Of a stretch of DNA of 64,000 nt, positions 1 to 8,987 are shown one piece after another (the stretch's first letter is position 1; each line of letters opens with the position of its first letter). The stretch is from NCBI GenBank assembly GCA_964530825.1, contig CAZHCA010000009.1, positions 82,761-146,760 of the forward strand. The letters run 5' to 3'. The notes under the pieces were generated by a model. It worked only from the letters and a program-made list of their open reading frames with translations. It was not told the DNA's origin and did no database searches. Position numbers and translations under genes: made by a program. Source of the DNA: CAZHCA01 sp964530825 (GTDB lineage Bacteria > Bacteroidota > Bacteroidia > Chitinophagales > Saprospiraceae).

Positions 1-1813
1 ACTGTCCTTCAATTTGCTCGACGCCTTTGAGCATTATGTCGTAGCCCATATCGGCATACTCCAGTTCAGAGAACATAATAGCCTGACGCCTGGTCGAGGC
101 CGCCTCTTCGCCTTCCAATACTTGCTTATTGCCCATAGCGCTCACTAATGCTTTTTCACCATCGAAACGAGTTTCATTTACGACATTCCCGTTCATCATG
201 ACTTGCATGGACATCATATTGGGGCGTTTGTTTTTCATCTCCATCACCATGGGCATGCCTTGTACAGTAGTTGACATCTGCATCTTAACGTCGTTTACCG
301 ACTTCAGTCGATCCCTGCCACCGATCACTTCGACATACCGATCGATTACGTCCTGGCCTGTCATACCGGCTGGAGCCGCTGAATTAGACCGATCTATCGG
401 ATTGCCATAAATATTGTAGTAGTGCACCTCACCGTCGTCCGCAAAAGGCTTCAGCTTTTCCGCCACCTCGTCAATGGCGCCCACCACTAGGACATGTGCA
501 GCATCCGGGTTGATGTACTTGCGGGCTACGCGCTGGATATCACCGGCCGTAAGTGCATCCAGTCGTTCCAAGTAAGTAGCGTAATAGTCTTTGGGCAGGT
601 CATAGCGCGCTGTGTTCAGGGCGTAACTTGCCACTGTCTGAGGTCGCTCCAGGTCCAGTGCAAAATCGCCGGTGAGGTAGTTTTTGACCAGGCTCAGTTC
701 GTCTTCGGGCACGAGCTCATCGCGCAGGCGATTGATTTCGTAAAGAAATTCGTGGACCGCGCTATCGGTCACTTCATTGCGTACGCTGGCGGTCGCGCCA
801 AATACGCCGATCTCGCGGTCAGGACGCAGGAAAGAGCCCGCCCCGTAGCTATACCCCTTATCTTCGCGGATATTTTGTTGCAGCCGGCTGTTAAAATAAC
901 CGCCTAGGATGGTGTTCATCACCCTTGCTGCCAGAGCGTCGGGGTGGCCGGGTTCCAGGTCAACAGGCTGGGTGACACGGACAACGGATTGAACAGCCCC
1001 TGCCTTATCCACAAAACTCACGCGGGTGCCCTCAGGGCGCTCTGGGTCTTCGACGTTTGCCTCGGAGACCTCCCCCCTTTTCCAATCGCCGAAATACTTT
1101 CTAGCTACTTTTTTTGCAGCAGCTAAATCGGTATCACCCACGACTACTAGGTAGGCAATATTCGGACGAAAGTAATTATCGTAGTAGGACTTGCAATCGT
1201 CAAGCGTAATATTCTTGACGGTTTCTTCGGTCGTTTGCTCGCCGTAAGGGTGATCCAACCCGAAATTCAGGGCGCTAGCTACATTACTAGCAATGGCGTT
1301 GGCATTATCCTTTTGGGTGGCCAGACCGGAAAGTACCTGGGTGCGGATTTTTTCCAGCTCCTCTTCCGGAAAGCTCGGATTGAGTAGAACGTCTGACATG
1401 ATCGCCAGAAGCTGATCCTGGTGCTTGGAAAGACAGGAACCGAAAAGGCCGCTGGCCGAGGTAGAGAAGGAAGCACCAATTAGATCGACGGCCTGGTCAA
1501 TTTCCGCCTTTGTTTTCGTTTTCGTACCGCGGCTCAACAGATCCCCCATGATATTTTGGCGACCGGCTTTTTCGCCTTCAGCAATTTCCGGCGCATCAAT
1601 GAAAACCTGATAAGATACACGCGGGATGCGATGGTTTTCCACCAAAATGACCTGCAGTCCGTTATTCAATTCAAAGGTTTCGTAATCTCCCATTTCGACT
1701 TTGGGCGGCGGCCCGGGTTGGGGAGCATTTTTCCGGAAATCTTCATTTTGGGCCGTAAGCGAACTGACAGCAAAGAAGAACGAGAGTAAAGAAAGAAGTT
1801 TATTCGTACGCAT
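1..1813 (-). CDS. M16 family peptidase-like protein without zinc motif, C-terminus beyond window
   Basis: Reads from ATG at 1813 to the left window edge (about 604 codons seen, no stop). The first 21 residues form a signal peptide ending near LTAQ. The next 420 or so residues have the two-lobed M16 (insulinase-like) organisation, for example an N-terminal ELNNGLQVILVEN stretch and a later DDCKSYYDNYFRPN block. Where the catalytic subunit has HxxEH, this protein has NIMGDLLSRGT, so it should not bind catalytic zinc. From about residue 460 the sequence changes to a segment starting GQDVIDRYVEVIGG that resembles the LolA-like lipoprotein-sorting fold often fused to such subunits in Bacteroidota. 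The gene lies 25 bp downstream of the zinc-bearing M16 gene in the same orientation, so the two probably form a heterodimer. Likely periplasmic. The substrate is unknown. Confidence 0.9.
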   Translation of the reverse strand, partial: MRTNKLLSLLSFFFAVSSLTAQNEDFRKNAPQPGPPPKVEMGDYETFELNNGLQVILVENHRIPRVSYQVFIDAPEIAEGEKAGRQNIMGDLLSRGTKTKTKAEIDQAVDLIGASFSTSASGLFGSCLSKHQDQLLAIMSDVLLNPSFPEEELEKIRTQVLSGLATQKDNANAIASNVASALNFGLDHPYGEQTTEETVKNITLDDCKSYYDNYFRPNIAYLVVVGDTDLAAAKKVARKYFGDWKRGEVSEANVEDPERPEGTRVSFVDKAGAVQSVVRVTQPVDLEPGHPDALAARVMNTILGGYFNSRLQQNIREDKGYSYGAGSFLRPDREIGVFGATASVRNEVTDSAVHEFLYEINRLRDELVPEDELSLVKNYLTGDFALDLERPQTVASYALNTARYDLPKDYYATYLERLDALTAGDIQRVARKYINPDAAHVLVVGAIDEVAEKLKPFADDGEVHYYNIYGNPIDRSNSAAPAGMTGQDVIDRYVEVIGGRDRLKSVNDVKMQMSTTVQGMPMVMEMKNKRPNMMSMQVMMNGNVVNETRFDGEKALVSAMGNKQVLEGEEAASTRRQAIMFSELEYADMGYDIMLKGVEQIEGQ

Positions 1814-1838
1814 AAATAGTCGATTTTTAGTGTTAAGA

Positions 1839-3164
1839 TCACTGCGCTTTCGGCAGATAATACAACACGACACGCTTGTCTAAAGTGAAGTATTCCTGGG
1901 CAGCCTTGCGGATATCCTCACGCGTTACGGTGCGGTAACGCTCCAACTCGGTATTGATCAAGTTGGCATCGCCGTAGAAGAGTTCGTAATCGGAAAGAGC
2001 CTGGGCAATACCCTGCATGCTGCTACGCTGACTAATCAGGTCGTCTTCCGTTTGGTTGAGCAGTTTTTTATATTCTGTTTCCGAGATCAGCTCGTTTTGT
2101 ACCTGCTCGATCTCGGCATCAATGGCGGCCTCCATTTCCTGGGGATTGACGCCCATATTGCAGATACCAAAGGTGATCATGGCGCCGGGATCCTCGGCTG
2201 CCAGGGGGAAAGCGCCCACAAACAAGGCTTTCTGTTGCTCGTCGACTAGGGCTTGGTAGAGGCGGCTGCTTTCTCCAGTGGAGAGTAGTTTTGTCAGCAG
2301 GTCTACAGCGTAGAAATCCTCGGAGTCGCGCTTTGGCAGGCGGAAACCCTGAACGACGGCCGGCAGCTGGATATTATCGTACACGGTGTCGCGCACTACG
2401 CTGGCAAGCGGCGGCTCTTCCACATCGGGGCGAGAGATGGTTTTTTTTCCGCGGGGAATGGTGCTAAAGTACTTATCGACCATGGACTTGGTCTCTTCGA
2501 TATCGATATCACCGGCGACACACAAAATGGCATTGTTGGGCACGTAGAACGTCTCATAGAAATTGACGTAGTCTGCCTCCGAAGCTGCATTTAAATCTTC
2601 CATGTATCCGATGGGCGGCCATTGGTAGGGGTGTTCCTGGAACATACGCGGCATCATTTCCAGCAAAAACGATCCATAGGGTTGGTTTTCGTAGCGCTGG
2701 CGCCGCTCCTCTTTCACCACTTCGCGCTGTACATCAATGCCTTTCTGCTCGACCTTGGCATGCAGCATACGCTCCGATTCTAGCCACAGCCCCAATTCCA
2801 ATTGGTTGGAGGGCAGCAGGTCGAAATAGAATGTCTGATCTTGGGTCGTAAAGGCATTGTTTTTTCCGCCAGCATTATTGACGTAACCATCGAACTCACC
2901 ACGATCGATATTTTCGGAGCCCTCGAACAGCAGGTGCTCAAAGAAATGGGCGAAGCCGCGACGCTCCGGATCTTCATTTTTCGAACCAACGTGGTAGTTC
3001 ACCGTGATGGCCACAACGGGCGAGGAATTGTCTTGGTGAAGGATCACCTTCAGGCCGTTATCGAGGGTAAAGCGCTCGAATTCGACCGCTTGTGTTTGGG
3101 CGGGCAGCAGCGTTATTGCGCTTAGACAACACCCAGTGAGGATCATTAAACATTTGACAAACAT
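1839..3164 (-). CDS. M16 family zinc metallopeptidase, catalytic subunit
   Basis: A 441-residue protein with an N-terminal signal peptide (about residues 1-26). It carries the inverted zinc motif HFFEH at residues 73-77, and a glutamate near residue 153 (VVKEE) is the expected third ligand. The downstream R/Y-type C-terminal lobe ends with DIRKAAQEYFTLDKRVVLYYLP, typical of M16B peptidases. Length fits a single M16 subunit (about 420-450). It is first in a two-gene unit with the zinc-less paralogue, the classic arrangement for a processing-peptidase-like dimer that degrades short peptides. The predicted location is the periplasm. The role in peptide turnover is known for the family and inferred here. 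Confidence 0.92.
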   Translation of the reverse strand: MFVKCLMILTGCCLSAITLLPAQTQAVEFERFTLDNGLKVILHQDNSSPVVAITVNYHVGSKNEDPERRGFAHFFEHLLFEGSENIDRGEFDGYVNNAGGKNNAFTTQDQTFYFDLLPSNQLELGLWLESERMLHAKVEQKGIDVQREVVKEERRQRYENQPYGSFLLEMMPRMFQEHPYQWPPIGYMEDLNAASEADYVNFYETFYVPNNAILCVAGDIDIEETKSMVDKYFSTIPRGKKTISRPDVEEPPLASVVRDTVYDNIQLPAVVQGFRLPKRDSEDFYAVDLLTKLLSTGESSRLYQALVDEQQKALFVGAFPLAAEDPGAMITFGICNMGVNPQEMEAAIDAEIEQVQNELISETEYKKLLNQTEDDLISQRSSMQGIAQALSDYELFYGDANLINTELERYRTVTREDIRKAAQEYFTLDKRVVLYYLPKAQ

Positions 3165-3356
3165 AGGCTTTAATTTTTACTGCGAAAACAGAGGAAAATA
3201 ACCATTTTATTCCAAATCGATCGAGTAATTGCTGTGCTAATTAGACGAATGGCGGGAAATAATATTGTTTCGTATAGAGGTGCGAAGTCTAAGTGTCGAA
3301 GCAGGCCGCGACGACAGGGAAACAAAAGCGGGGGGCGGACAGGTCAGCGTAGCTCC

Positions 3357-3827
3357 CTAGACAACCTTATCGGCGCAGGCGGAGCTGGCAAATGCATCGG
3401 GTTTGGCCTTGAACTGGAAACCCATCCCGAGGATGTAACCCATCGCTTCCTTCAGGGCTGCGTTGGATTGAAAGTGCGGATCCGTGTTGATATCGGCATG
3501 CACCTCCAAAGCGACATCGTGCTCATCCAGCAAATCACATAGGGAATAGGCCACCTCTACGGATTTCGCAACCTCGGCAATCATGCGCTCGCGCAGCGAC
3601 ATCCGCTTCGTGTTCTTGCTGTTGTTGATGAACATGAAGCCTCCCTTTTTTTCTCGCAAGAAGACGATGACAGTAGCAAACTCCACCACCCCGCCGCGAA
3701 CTTGGGAATCGGAGCCAATGCAAACCTTCAATTTGTGACCCAGCCCCCGTTCACGCAAAATGGCTTGCTCTACCGCATCGTGAATGGAATCTTCAATTTT
3801 CTGACCATTAAGTCTTCGCCAATTCAT
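3357..3827 (-). CDS. YkuK-like (DUF458) RNase H-fold protein
   Basis: A 156-residue cytoplasmic protein. I recognise the YkuK/DUF458 pattern: CIGSDSQ near residue 36, a central VALEVHADINTDP, and the C-terminal motif KPDAFASSACADKVV. The acidic residues in SDSQ, HADIN and KPDAF sit where RNase H-like folds place metal ligands, but no activity has been firmly assigned to the family. Length matches the family. It stands alone, 192 bp upstream of the M16 pair and on the same strand, and divergent from the photolyase gene. The 284-bp upstream gap (3828-4111) is AT-rich and contains a small inverted repeat around 3894-3912, but no promoter I can defend. Confidence 0.8.
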   Translation of the reverse strand: MNWRRLNGQKIEDSIHDAVEQAILRERGLGHKLKVCIGSDSQVRGGVVEFATVIVFLREKKGGFMFINNSKNTKRMSLRERMIAEVAKSVEVAYSLCDLLDEHDVALEVHADINTDPHFQSNAALKEAMGYILGMGFQFKAKPDAFASSACADKVV

Positions 3828-4111
3828 GTTAGCTAAAGTTATAAGTAGTAATAACCCATACGGGTAAAATCTTTACGTTCTGTAAGGCGGGGATACAAAT
3901 GTCCCCAACATTTAAAAATATTAAAGCCTGACAGGCCGGGGAATTTTTTTCCAATAAATTAAATAAAAGATAATCTTAATTTAACGTTTTGCCAGAATCC
4001 CAACAATGCAGACATCATTTGCAGGAATAACTTGTTATCAGCGTATGGCAAACAGCGAAATAACATTCGGGAAGCTTTAATGGTTCCCTACAGCGAAACC
4101 AAACCGGTCTC

Positions 4112-5590
4112 ATGGCGGTGAGTATTAACGTATTATGGTGGAAGCGGGACTTGCGTCTGCGCGATCATGCCCCATTGCAGGCTGCCATAGCAGCCAACAA
4201 GCCATTGATGCTACTCTATATCTTCGAACCGGCGCTGCTTCGTTACCCCGACAGCAATATCCGGCATTGGCGTTTTGTCTTTCAGTCCCTGACAGATTTG
4301 CAGCAGCAGCTTACCAAGCTGGGCGCCCGGTTACACATCGCCTGGGGGGAATGCTCGCAGGTTTTCGGGCAGCTCAATCAGCAATGCGCCATAGATACGG
4401 TATACAGTCACCTGGAGGTGGGGGCACGCCCGACTTTTGACCGCGACCGGCAGCTGGCAAAATGGTTTCGTAAACAAGGCATCCGGTGGCAGGAAATGCA
4501 GCCCTCGGGCATTGAGCGAGGGAGGCCTGACCGGAACGGCTGGAAAGAAGCCTGGTACAACTACATGGAGCAACCGCTGGTCCAGCCCGACCTGGAGCGA
4601 CTCCGTAGCGTAGCGCTGCCGCCCGATCTGGTAAAGCACTTGGGCGCCGGTCCTCTACCTACGTCTTTTAAAACAGTGGACGCCAATTTCCAGCCCGGAG
4701 GTGAAACCAAAGCCTGGCGTTATTTGCGCAGCTTCATCGAAGATCGCAATAGCGGCTATTCTCGCAACATCTCAAAGCCGCACGCAAGTCGCCGGCACTG
4801 CAGCCGGTTGTCGCCCTACCTAGCCTGGGGCAACCTGAGTCTGCGCCAGGTATATCAATATGTCTACGAGCACCGAAACGCTTTTCTGTCGGAGCGGGAT
4901 TTCACCAATTTCACCTCTCGCCTGCGTTGGCGCGACCATTTCATTCAGAAGTTTGAAAGCCAGTGCAGCATGGAGTTTGAAAACCTCAATGCCGCCTACA
5001 ATGACCTGCGTACCGAGGTTGATCACCAGCTGTTGGAGGCTTGGAAAACCGGTTACACGGGTTTCCCTCTCGTCGATGCCAGTATGCGCTGCCTGCGTGC
5101 CACCGGCTACCTCAACTTCCGCATGCGGGCCATGCTGGTTTCCTTTCTCACCCATACCCTGTGGCAGCCCTGGCAAGCCGGAGCGCCTTTTCTGGCCAGC
5201 CAGTTTCTCGATTACGAACCGGGCATTCACTACCCACAGTTCCAGATGCAGGCTGGGGTAACGGGTATCCATACGGTAAGAGTGTACAATCCGGTGGTCA
5301 ACAGCCGAAAGCACGACCCGCACGGTGATTTTATCCGGCAGTGGGTACCCGAACTACACCCACTACCCGATCACCTACTCCACGAACCCTGGAAGATTCC
5401 GCCCCTGGAAACGGCATTCTTGAATTTCCAGCCCGGAAAAGACTATCCGCTGCCTGTGGTCGACCTGCGGCAGGCTACCCGCCGGGCCAGTGACCGGTTA
5501 TGGTCGGTGAAAAAAAGTGCCGACGCCCAACTGGCCGGCCGACGCATTAAGGCCCGCCATGTAAACCCCGGCAAGCGCCGGCAAGAATAA
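4112..5590 (+). CDS. Cryptochrome/photolyase family flavoprotein
   Basis: A 492-residue protein with the N-terminal Rossmann-like photolyase domain (NVLWWKRDLRLRDHAPL near the start) and the C-terminal FAD-binding helical domain (SRLSPYLAWGNLSLRQVY, WRDHFIQKFE, TGFPLVDASMRCLRATGYLNFRMR, and RVYNPVVNSRKHDPHG). It would bind FAD non-covalently and either repair UV photoproducts with blue light or act as a light sensor. Aligned by eye with E. coli photolyase, the position of the flavin N5-facing Asn is His373 and that of the proximal electron-transfer Trp is Phe377, in the segment DYEPGIHYPQFQMQAG. Together these suggest a non-classical subgroup. The next gene starts 10 bp downstream, suggesting co-transcription. 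Family assignment is firm; repair versus signalling is open. Confidence 0.9.
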   Translation: MAVSINVLWWKRDLRLRDHAPLQAAIAANKPLMLLYIFEPALLRYPDSNIRHWRFVFQSLTDLQQQLTKLGARLHIAWGECSQVFGQLNQQCAIDTVYSHLEVGARPTFDRDRQLAKWFRKQGIRWQEMQPSGIERGRPDRNGWKEAWYNYMEQPLVQPDLERLRSVALPPDLVKHLGAGPLPTSFKTVDANFQPGGETKAWRYLRSFIEDRNSGYSRNISKPHASRRHCSRLSPYLAWGNLSLRQVYQYVYEHRNAFLSERDFTNFTSRLRWRDHFIQKFESQCSMEFENLNAAYNDLRTEVDHQLLEAWKTGYTGFPLVDASMRCLRATGYLNFRMRAMLVSFLTHTLWQPWQAGAPFLASQFLDYEPGIHYPQFQMQAGVTGIHTVRVYNPVVNSRKHDPHGDFIRQWVPELHPLPDHLLHEPWKIPPLETAFLNFQPGKDYPLPVVDLRQATRRASDRLWSVKKSADAQLAGRRIKARHVNPGKRRQE

Positions 5591-5600
5591 ACCTGCTTTT

Positions 5601-6035
5601 ATGAAACCTGAATATCTCTTCGTTTACGGCACCCTGCGCTGGGGCATCGAAGGTGCCATGGCCCGCAAATTGCACAACCAAGTGTCCCGGATTGGCCCTG
5701 GGCGCCTCACCGGTATCCTTTATGACCTGGGGCAATACCCCGGGCTCTACATGGGACCGGAGGCCAATCAGCCGGTGCTGGGCGATGTATTTTACCTTCC
5801 CGACGCGCAGGCGGTTTTTTCCTGGCTGGACGCCTACGAAGGCCAGTCTGACCCACCTACGCCAGATGACGAATACCAACGCGTTTTGGTAGAAGTTATG
5901 GTGGGCCAGCAATCGGTCCTGGCCTGGACCTACTTGCTGCAAGAGGTTAACGACCATTACCGGACCATCGCCAGCGGCGATTACCTAGAATATATACGGG
6001 ACCGGCCGGCTCACCAGGCATTTTTGCACCAGTAG
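5601..6035 (+). CDS. Gamma-glutamylcyclotransferase-like (AIG2/GGCT fold) protein
   Basis: A 144-residue protein starting MKPEYLFVYGTLRWG, with the substrate-loop signature YGTLR at residues 9-13. An acidic residue in WLDAYEGQ near residue 76 is the expected general acid/base of the BtrG/GGCT fold. Members cyclise gamma-glutamyl amines, releasing 5-oxoproline, or have related uncharacterised activity. It lies 10 bp after the photolyase gene on the same strand and so probably shares its mRNA. It is convergent with the DUF1643 gene, with about 20 bp between stops. The substrate cannot be inferred. Confidence 0.85.
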   Translation: MKPEYLFVYGTLRWGIEGAMARKLHNQVSRIGPGRLTGILYDLGQYPGLYMGPEANQPVLGDVFYLPDAQAVFSWLDAYEGQSDPPTPDDEYQRVLVEVMVGQQSVLAWTYLLQEVNDHYRTIASGDYLEYIRDRPAHQAFLHQ

Positions 6036-6056
6036 TTACCCCCCTGACCACTCGGG

Positions 6057-6572
6057 TTACCAGGGCTGTATCTGCAGGTTTTTCGGTAAGTATAAGGGAT
6101 GTGCAGGTTGTCCCTGGGCCGTTAGCCGCAAGCAGTGAAGTCGGGTAAATCGCGACCGCACGATGTCACTCCGGCCATAAAGTCTACCGTGATTACCCCA
6201 GCCGGCCAGCAAAAGATTGCACCTGGTAGAGGCCCAACTGAGGTAGTCATCGTTAAAGGGCCCGACCGGATCAGGGCAGGTGCGCAGAGCCTGAGGCGAA
6301 GAGCTACGCAGGGCGAACACATTAAAAAGCCAAAGGCTGCCAAACCCCCAACGGTAAGTATAGTCCAGGCACCGCCGCAGGGTTGGATCATCGACCTCAG
6401 CACTCGCTGTAGAGGGATTGAGTAAAATCCAGCCAAGAGCCGGAAGGTTGCGATTCCAAAGCCGCCATAACAGATAGCGATACGCACCGCAAGCCGAGAA
6501 GACAACGCCCTTGGCTCCAATGTGCAGCTCCGACTCGGCCGAAGTGTTAAATTTTTTTGGCTGGTGTAACAT
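6057..6572 (-). CDS. DUF1643 family protein
   Basis: A 171-residue protein that I recognise as DUF1643 from LGWILLNPSTASAEVDDPTLRRC near residues 45-68, the downstream WGFGSLWLFNVFALRSSSP block, and the later AGWGNHG motif. The family is widespread in bacteria and phages; its function is not established. There is no signal peptide. It is convergent with the GGCT-like gene and divergent from the ECF sigma factor gene, with about 120 bp between the two starts. The N-terminal 12 residues are poorly conserved by eye, so an internal start is possible. Confidence 0.75.
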   Translation of the reverse strand: MLHQPKKFNTSAESELHIGAKGVVFSACGAYRYLLWRLWNRNLPALGWILLNPSTASAEVDDPTLRRCLDYTYRWGFGSLWLFNVFALRSSSPQALRTCPDPVGPFNDDYLSWASTRCNLLLAGWGNHGRLYGRSDIVRSRFTRLHCLRLTAQGQPAHPLYLPKNLQIQPW

Positions 6573-6694
6573 TACTGGTTTTTCCCATTATTCGATTGAG
6601 CACTCTTCATAGGGTAGCATTGCCGAAAGGAAATCGGACGAGAATGTTTTTCAATTTACAAATTAATCGTAGCCTTGTAAAAAACCAACCCGGC

Positions 6695-7273
6695 ATGGAC
6701 GGATCCAAGGCCGCCCTTTCCGAAGAGGCTCTACAGCGTGAGTGGGAGGAAATACAAGCAGCCCAAGCCGACCCCGCCCGCTTCCGGCCGCTTTATGAGC
6801 GCTACTTTGAACCTATCTTCCGATTCCTTTTTCGGCGTACCGCCGATGAGGCCCTGACGGCCGATTTGGCTTCCCAGGTGTTCTTGAAAGCTTTGCAAAA
6901 ACTGCACCGCTATGAGTACCGCGGAGTGCCCTTCTCGGCTTGGCTCTTTCGCATCGCACAGAACGAACTTAATATGCACTTCCGGCAAAATCGTAACCAG
7001 CAACGGGTGGTAAGTATCCAAGAGGTTCAACTCGATCACCTGATGGACGACTTAGAAACGGACCAGTTGGAGCCCTACCGGGAGGTATTGATTCAAGCCC
7101 TCGAACAGTTGCCGAAAAACGACCTAAAGCTATTGGAACTTCGCTACTTCGAACAACGGTCTTATCGCGAAGTGGCCGGCATACTCAATATCACAGAGAA
7201 CAACGCCAAGGTGCGGGCGCACCGCATCGCCGAGCGCTTACGCAAAATCATCATGCGGGAGTATGAAAACTAA
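6695..7273 (+). CDS. ECF-type RNA polymerase sigma-70 factor
   Basis: A 192-residue sigma factor starting at ATG 6695 (MDGSKAALS); the frame stays open upstream to 6557, but that part overlaps the divergent gene and looks non-coding. Region 2 spans about residues 28-95 (RFRPLYERYFEPIFRFLF, ADLASQVFLKALQ, FSAWLFRIAQNEL) and region 4 about 128-180 (QLPKNDLKLLELRYFEQ, then the HTH in YREVAGILNITENNAKVRAHR). It should direct RNA polymerase to a dedicated regulon. The following gene starts 6 bp after its stop and encodes a single-pass membrane protein, the usual position of a cognate anti-sigma factor. A TAGCCTTG box at 6670-6677 resembles the Bacteroidota -7 element and fits this start. Confidence 0.9.
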   Translation: MDGSKAALSEEALQREWEEIQAAQADPARFRPLYERYFEPIFRFLFRRTADEALTADLASQVFLKALQKLHRYEYRGVPFSAWLFRIAQNELNMHFRQNRNQQRVVSIQEVQLDHLMDDLETDQLEPYREVLIQALEQLPKNDLKLLELRYFEQRSYREVAGILNITENNAKVRAHRIAERLRKIIMREYEN

Positions 7274-7279
7274 CTGCTT

Positions 7280-8959
7280 ATGGCCAACCGCTACCACATA
7301 AAAATCAATCCGCCCGAACCTGCCCAGGAGACCATCGACGGTTACCGGGACTTCGACGGATTACTGGACGCCTACCAGCGCCGACAACGACAGCGCCGCC
7401 GGCGTTTAGGCCTGGGCTACACAGTAGCTACCATAGCCGCGGCGGCAGCTTTAGCCCTGCTCTTTTGGTTCCAAACCGGCCGGGGAGATACCTCATGGCC
7501 GGTAGATCGTTTTTCCTCTCCTGAGGCCTACTTTGCTAGTCAGCCGGTAATGCAGCCGCCTATTCCGGAAGCGGCCCCGGCCTTTGCGTCTCTTTTTTTG
7601 GAGGCAGAGCTAGGTGATACGCTCTCTTTCGGGGGCGGCTCCCGTCTGATTGTTCCGGCCGGGGCTTTCCAAGACGAGCTTGGACAACCAGTACGCGGGG
7701 CAGTAGACATCCAGGTGCGAACCATGACTAATCCCGTTGATTTTTTCCTCACCGGGGTACCGATGCATTACGATTCGGCGGGCACCCGCTACCAGATGGA
7801 ATCGGCTGGCATGGTGGAAGTTTACGCAGCACAAGCAGGGCGCCAGCTTCGATTGGTGCCGGGTAAAAGCATAGCTGTAGAATTGTTCTCCGAGATCTTT
7901 TGGACTCCGGGGCAACAACCGAAATACAACGTTTATCATTTTGATACCATCGCTCGACGATGGACCTACCAAGGGGTCGACGACCTTTCCCTGCTGCCCC
8001 TCGACTTACCGGCGACTCAGGCCGAACGCTTGGAAGCAGCCGCCCAGTTACTCAACGAAAAAAGTACTGCCGCCGACCGGCGACTGGCCAAAGCGGCAAT
8101 TCGTTTTGAGCAAGACCAACCTCGCCCGGTCGCGCCCCAGCCGCCCCGGCCCTACCGCCAGGACCGGCCCACCATCGAACTCGAATTGGAAGATTTTGAA
8201 CAAAAGGCAATTGATCTGGATCTCTACGAGGGTACCATTTGGCAAATTGATCCGCAAAGTCCTGCATTCGATGCCCGTATAGCCAGTGTCGAATGGACCG
8301 ACGTACAATTGATTCCGCTGGAACAGGACCGCTATCAATTAATCCTTTCCGATGGTGCAAATACGGTGGAACTCCTCGTTAACCCTGTATTGCTGGGTGA
8401 GGACTTTGAAAGCGCCCGGGCCCGGTACGAAGATGCCCTCGCGGAACACGAAAAGGCATTAGCCGAATGGGAAACCCGCCGGTCGGAGCGGCTATCGGAT
8501 ATTGCTGCCGCAGTAGAGCAGAAGAAAGCAGAAGCGCAGCAAACATTCGAACAGCAAGTCGCCGACCTGCTCGACGATCGTGGCCCAACCAAACGTCGAG
8601 TAGTCAACCGGTTCACCGTCAATAAACTAGGCGTATGGAACTGCGATCGCCTGATCGTACCGGAAGCGGGCAACCGCAAGACGCGTGTGGTAGGCCAAGA
8701 CGGCCGTAAATTTACTAATCAAACCCTGTACGCTATCAAGTCGGGGGAAAATACGCTCTACCGGTATTATGCGTCTTCCGCTACAGCACTACCTCCTTTT
8801 GAACAGGATCATTTATTGTGGGTCGTGACGGATGCCGGCGGCCTGGCCCTGGGTCAGGGACGGCTGGATGAAGCTGAAACCATTAACACGCTCGTGCTGG
8901 AACGACAAACAGGTCCTGTCGATCGACAGGAGTCCGTGCGGCAGGCAATTCAATTATAG
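7280..8959 (+). CDS. Large single-pass membrane protein paired with ECF sigma factor; putative anti-sigma or effector
   Basis: A 559-residue protein I cannot assign to a named family. Residues 1-44 are cytoplasmic, with a basic run (QRRQRQRRRR) just before a membrane helix at about 45-64; the rest would be periplasmic. Residues 110-230 form a beta-rich domain (SRLIVPAGAFQDELGQPV, then SAGMVEVYAAQAG) of a kind seen in other Bacteroidota surface proteins. Residues 370-430 are charged and helical with Ala/Glu repeats, a likely coiled coil. A second beta domain follows (about 450-540, starting near VVNRFTVNKLGVWNCDRL). The 6-bp spacing to the sigma gene argues for an operon. The N-terminus lacks the zinc HxxxCxxC motif of classical anti-sigma domains, so the regulatory role is inferred from position only. 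Confidence 0.7.
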   Translation: MANRYHIKINPPEPAQETIDGYRDFDGLLDAYQRRQRQRRRRLGLGYTVATIAAAAALALLFWFQTGRGDTSWPVDRFSSPEAYFASQPVMQPPIPEAAPAFASLFLEAELGDTLSFGGGSRLIVPAGAFQDELGQPVRGAVDIQVRTMTNPVDFFLTGVPMHYDSAGTRYQMESAGMVEVYAAQAGRQLRLVPGKSIAVELFSEIFWTPGQQPKYNVYHFDTIARRWTYQGVDDLSLLPLDLPATQAERLEAAAQLLNEKSTAADRRLAKAAIRFEQDQPRPVAPQPPRPYRQDRPTIELELEDFEQKAIDLDLYEGTIWQIDPQSPAFDARIASVEWTDVQLIPLEQDRYQLILSDGANTVELLVNPVLLGEDFESARARYEDALAEHEKALAEWETRRSERLSDIAAAVEQKKAEAQQTFEQQVADLLDDRGPTKRRVVNRFTVNKLGVWNCDRLIVPEAGNRKTRVVGQDGRKFTNQTLYAIKSGENTLYRYYASSATALPPFEQDHLLWVVTDAGGLALGQGRLDEAETINTLVLERQTGPVDRQESVRQAIQL

Positions 8960-8969
8960 CCTACCGCAC
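8936..8969. terminator. Hairpin between convergent genes
   Basis: An 11-bp stem with one mismatch (arms 8936-8946 and 8959-8969, loop of 12) spans the stop codon of the 559-residue gene and the gap to the convergent isoaspartyl peptidase gene. It has no T-run on either side, so it is at best an imperfect terminator or mRNA 3' end stabiliser. Confidence 0.35.
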
Positions 8970-8987
8970 GACAGGTTAGGTCATTTA

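Noticed and set aside
494..1126. Plus-strand frames of 60-137 codons
   Set aside because: They are antisense shadows of the M16 gene, whose codon pattern and motifs are clear.
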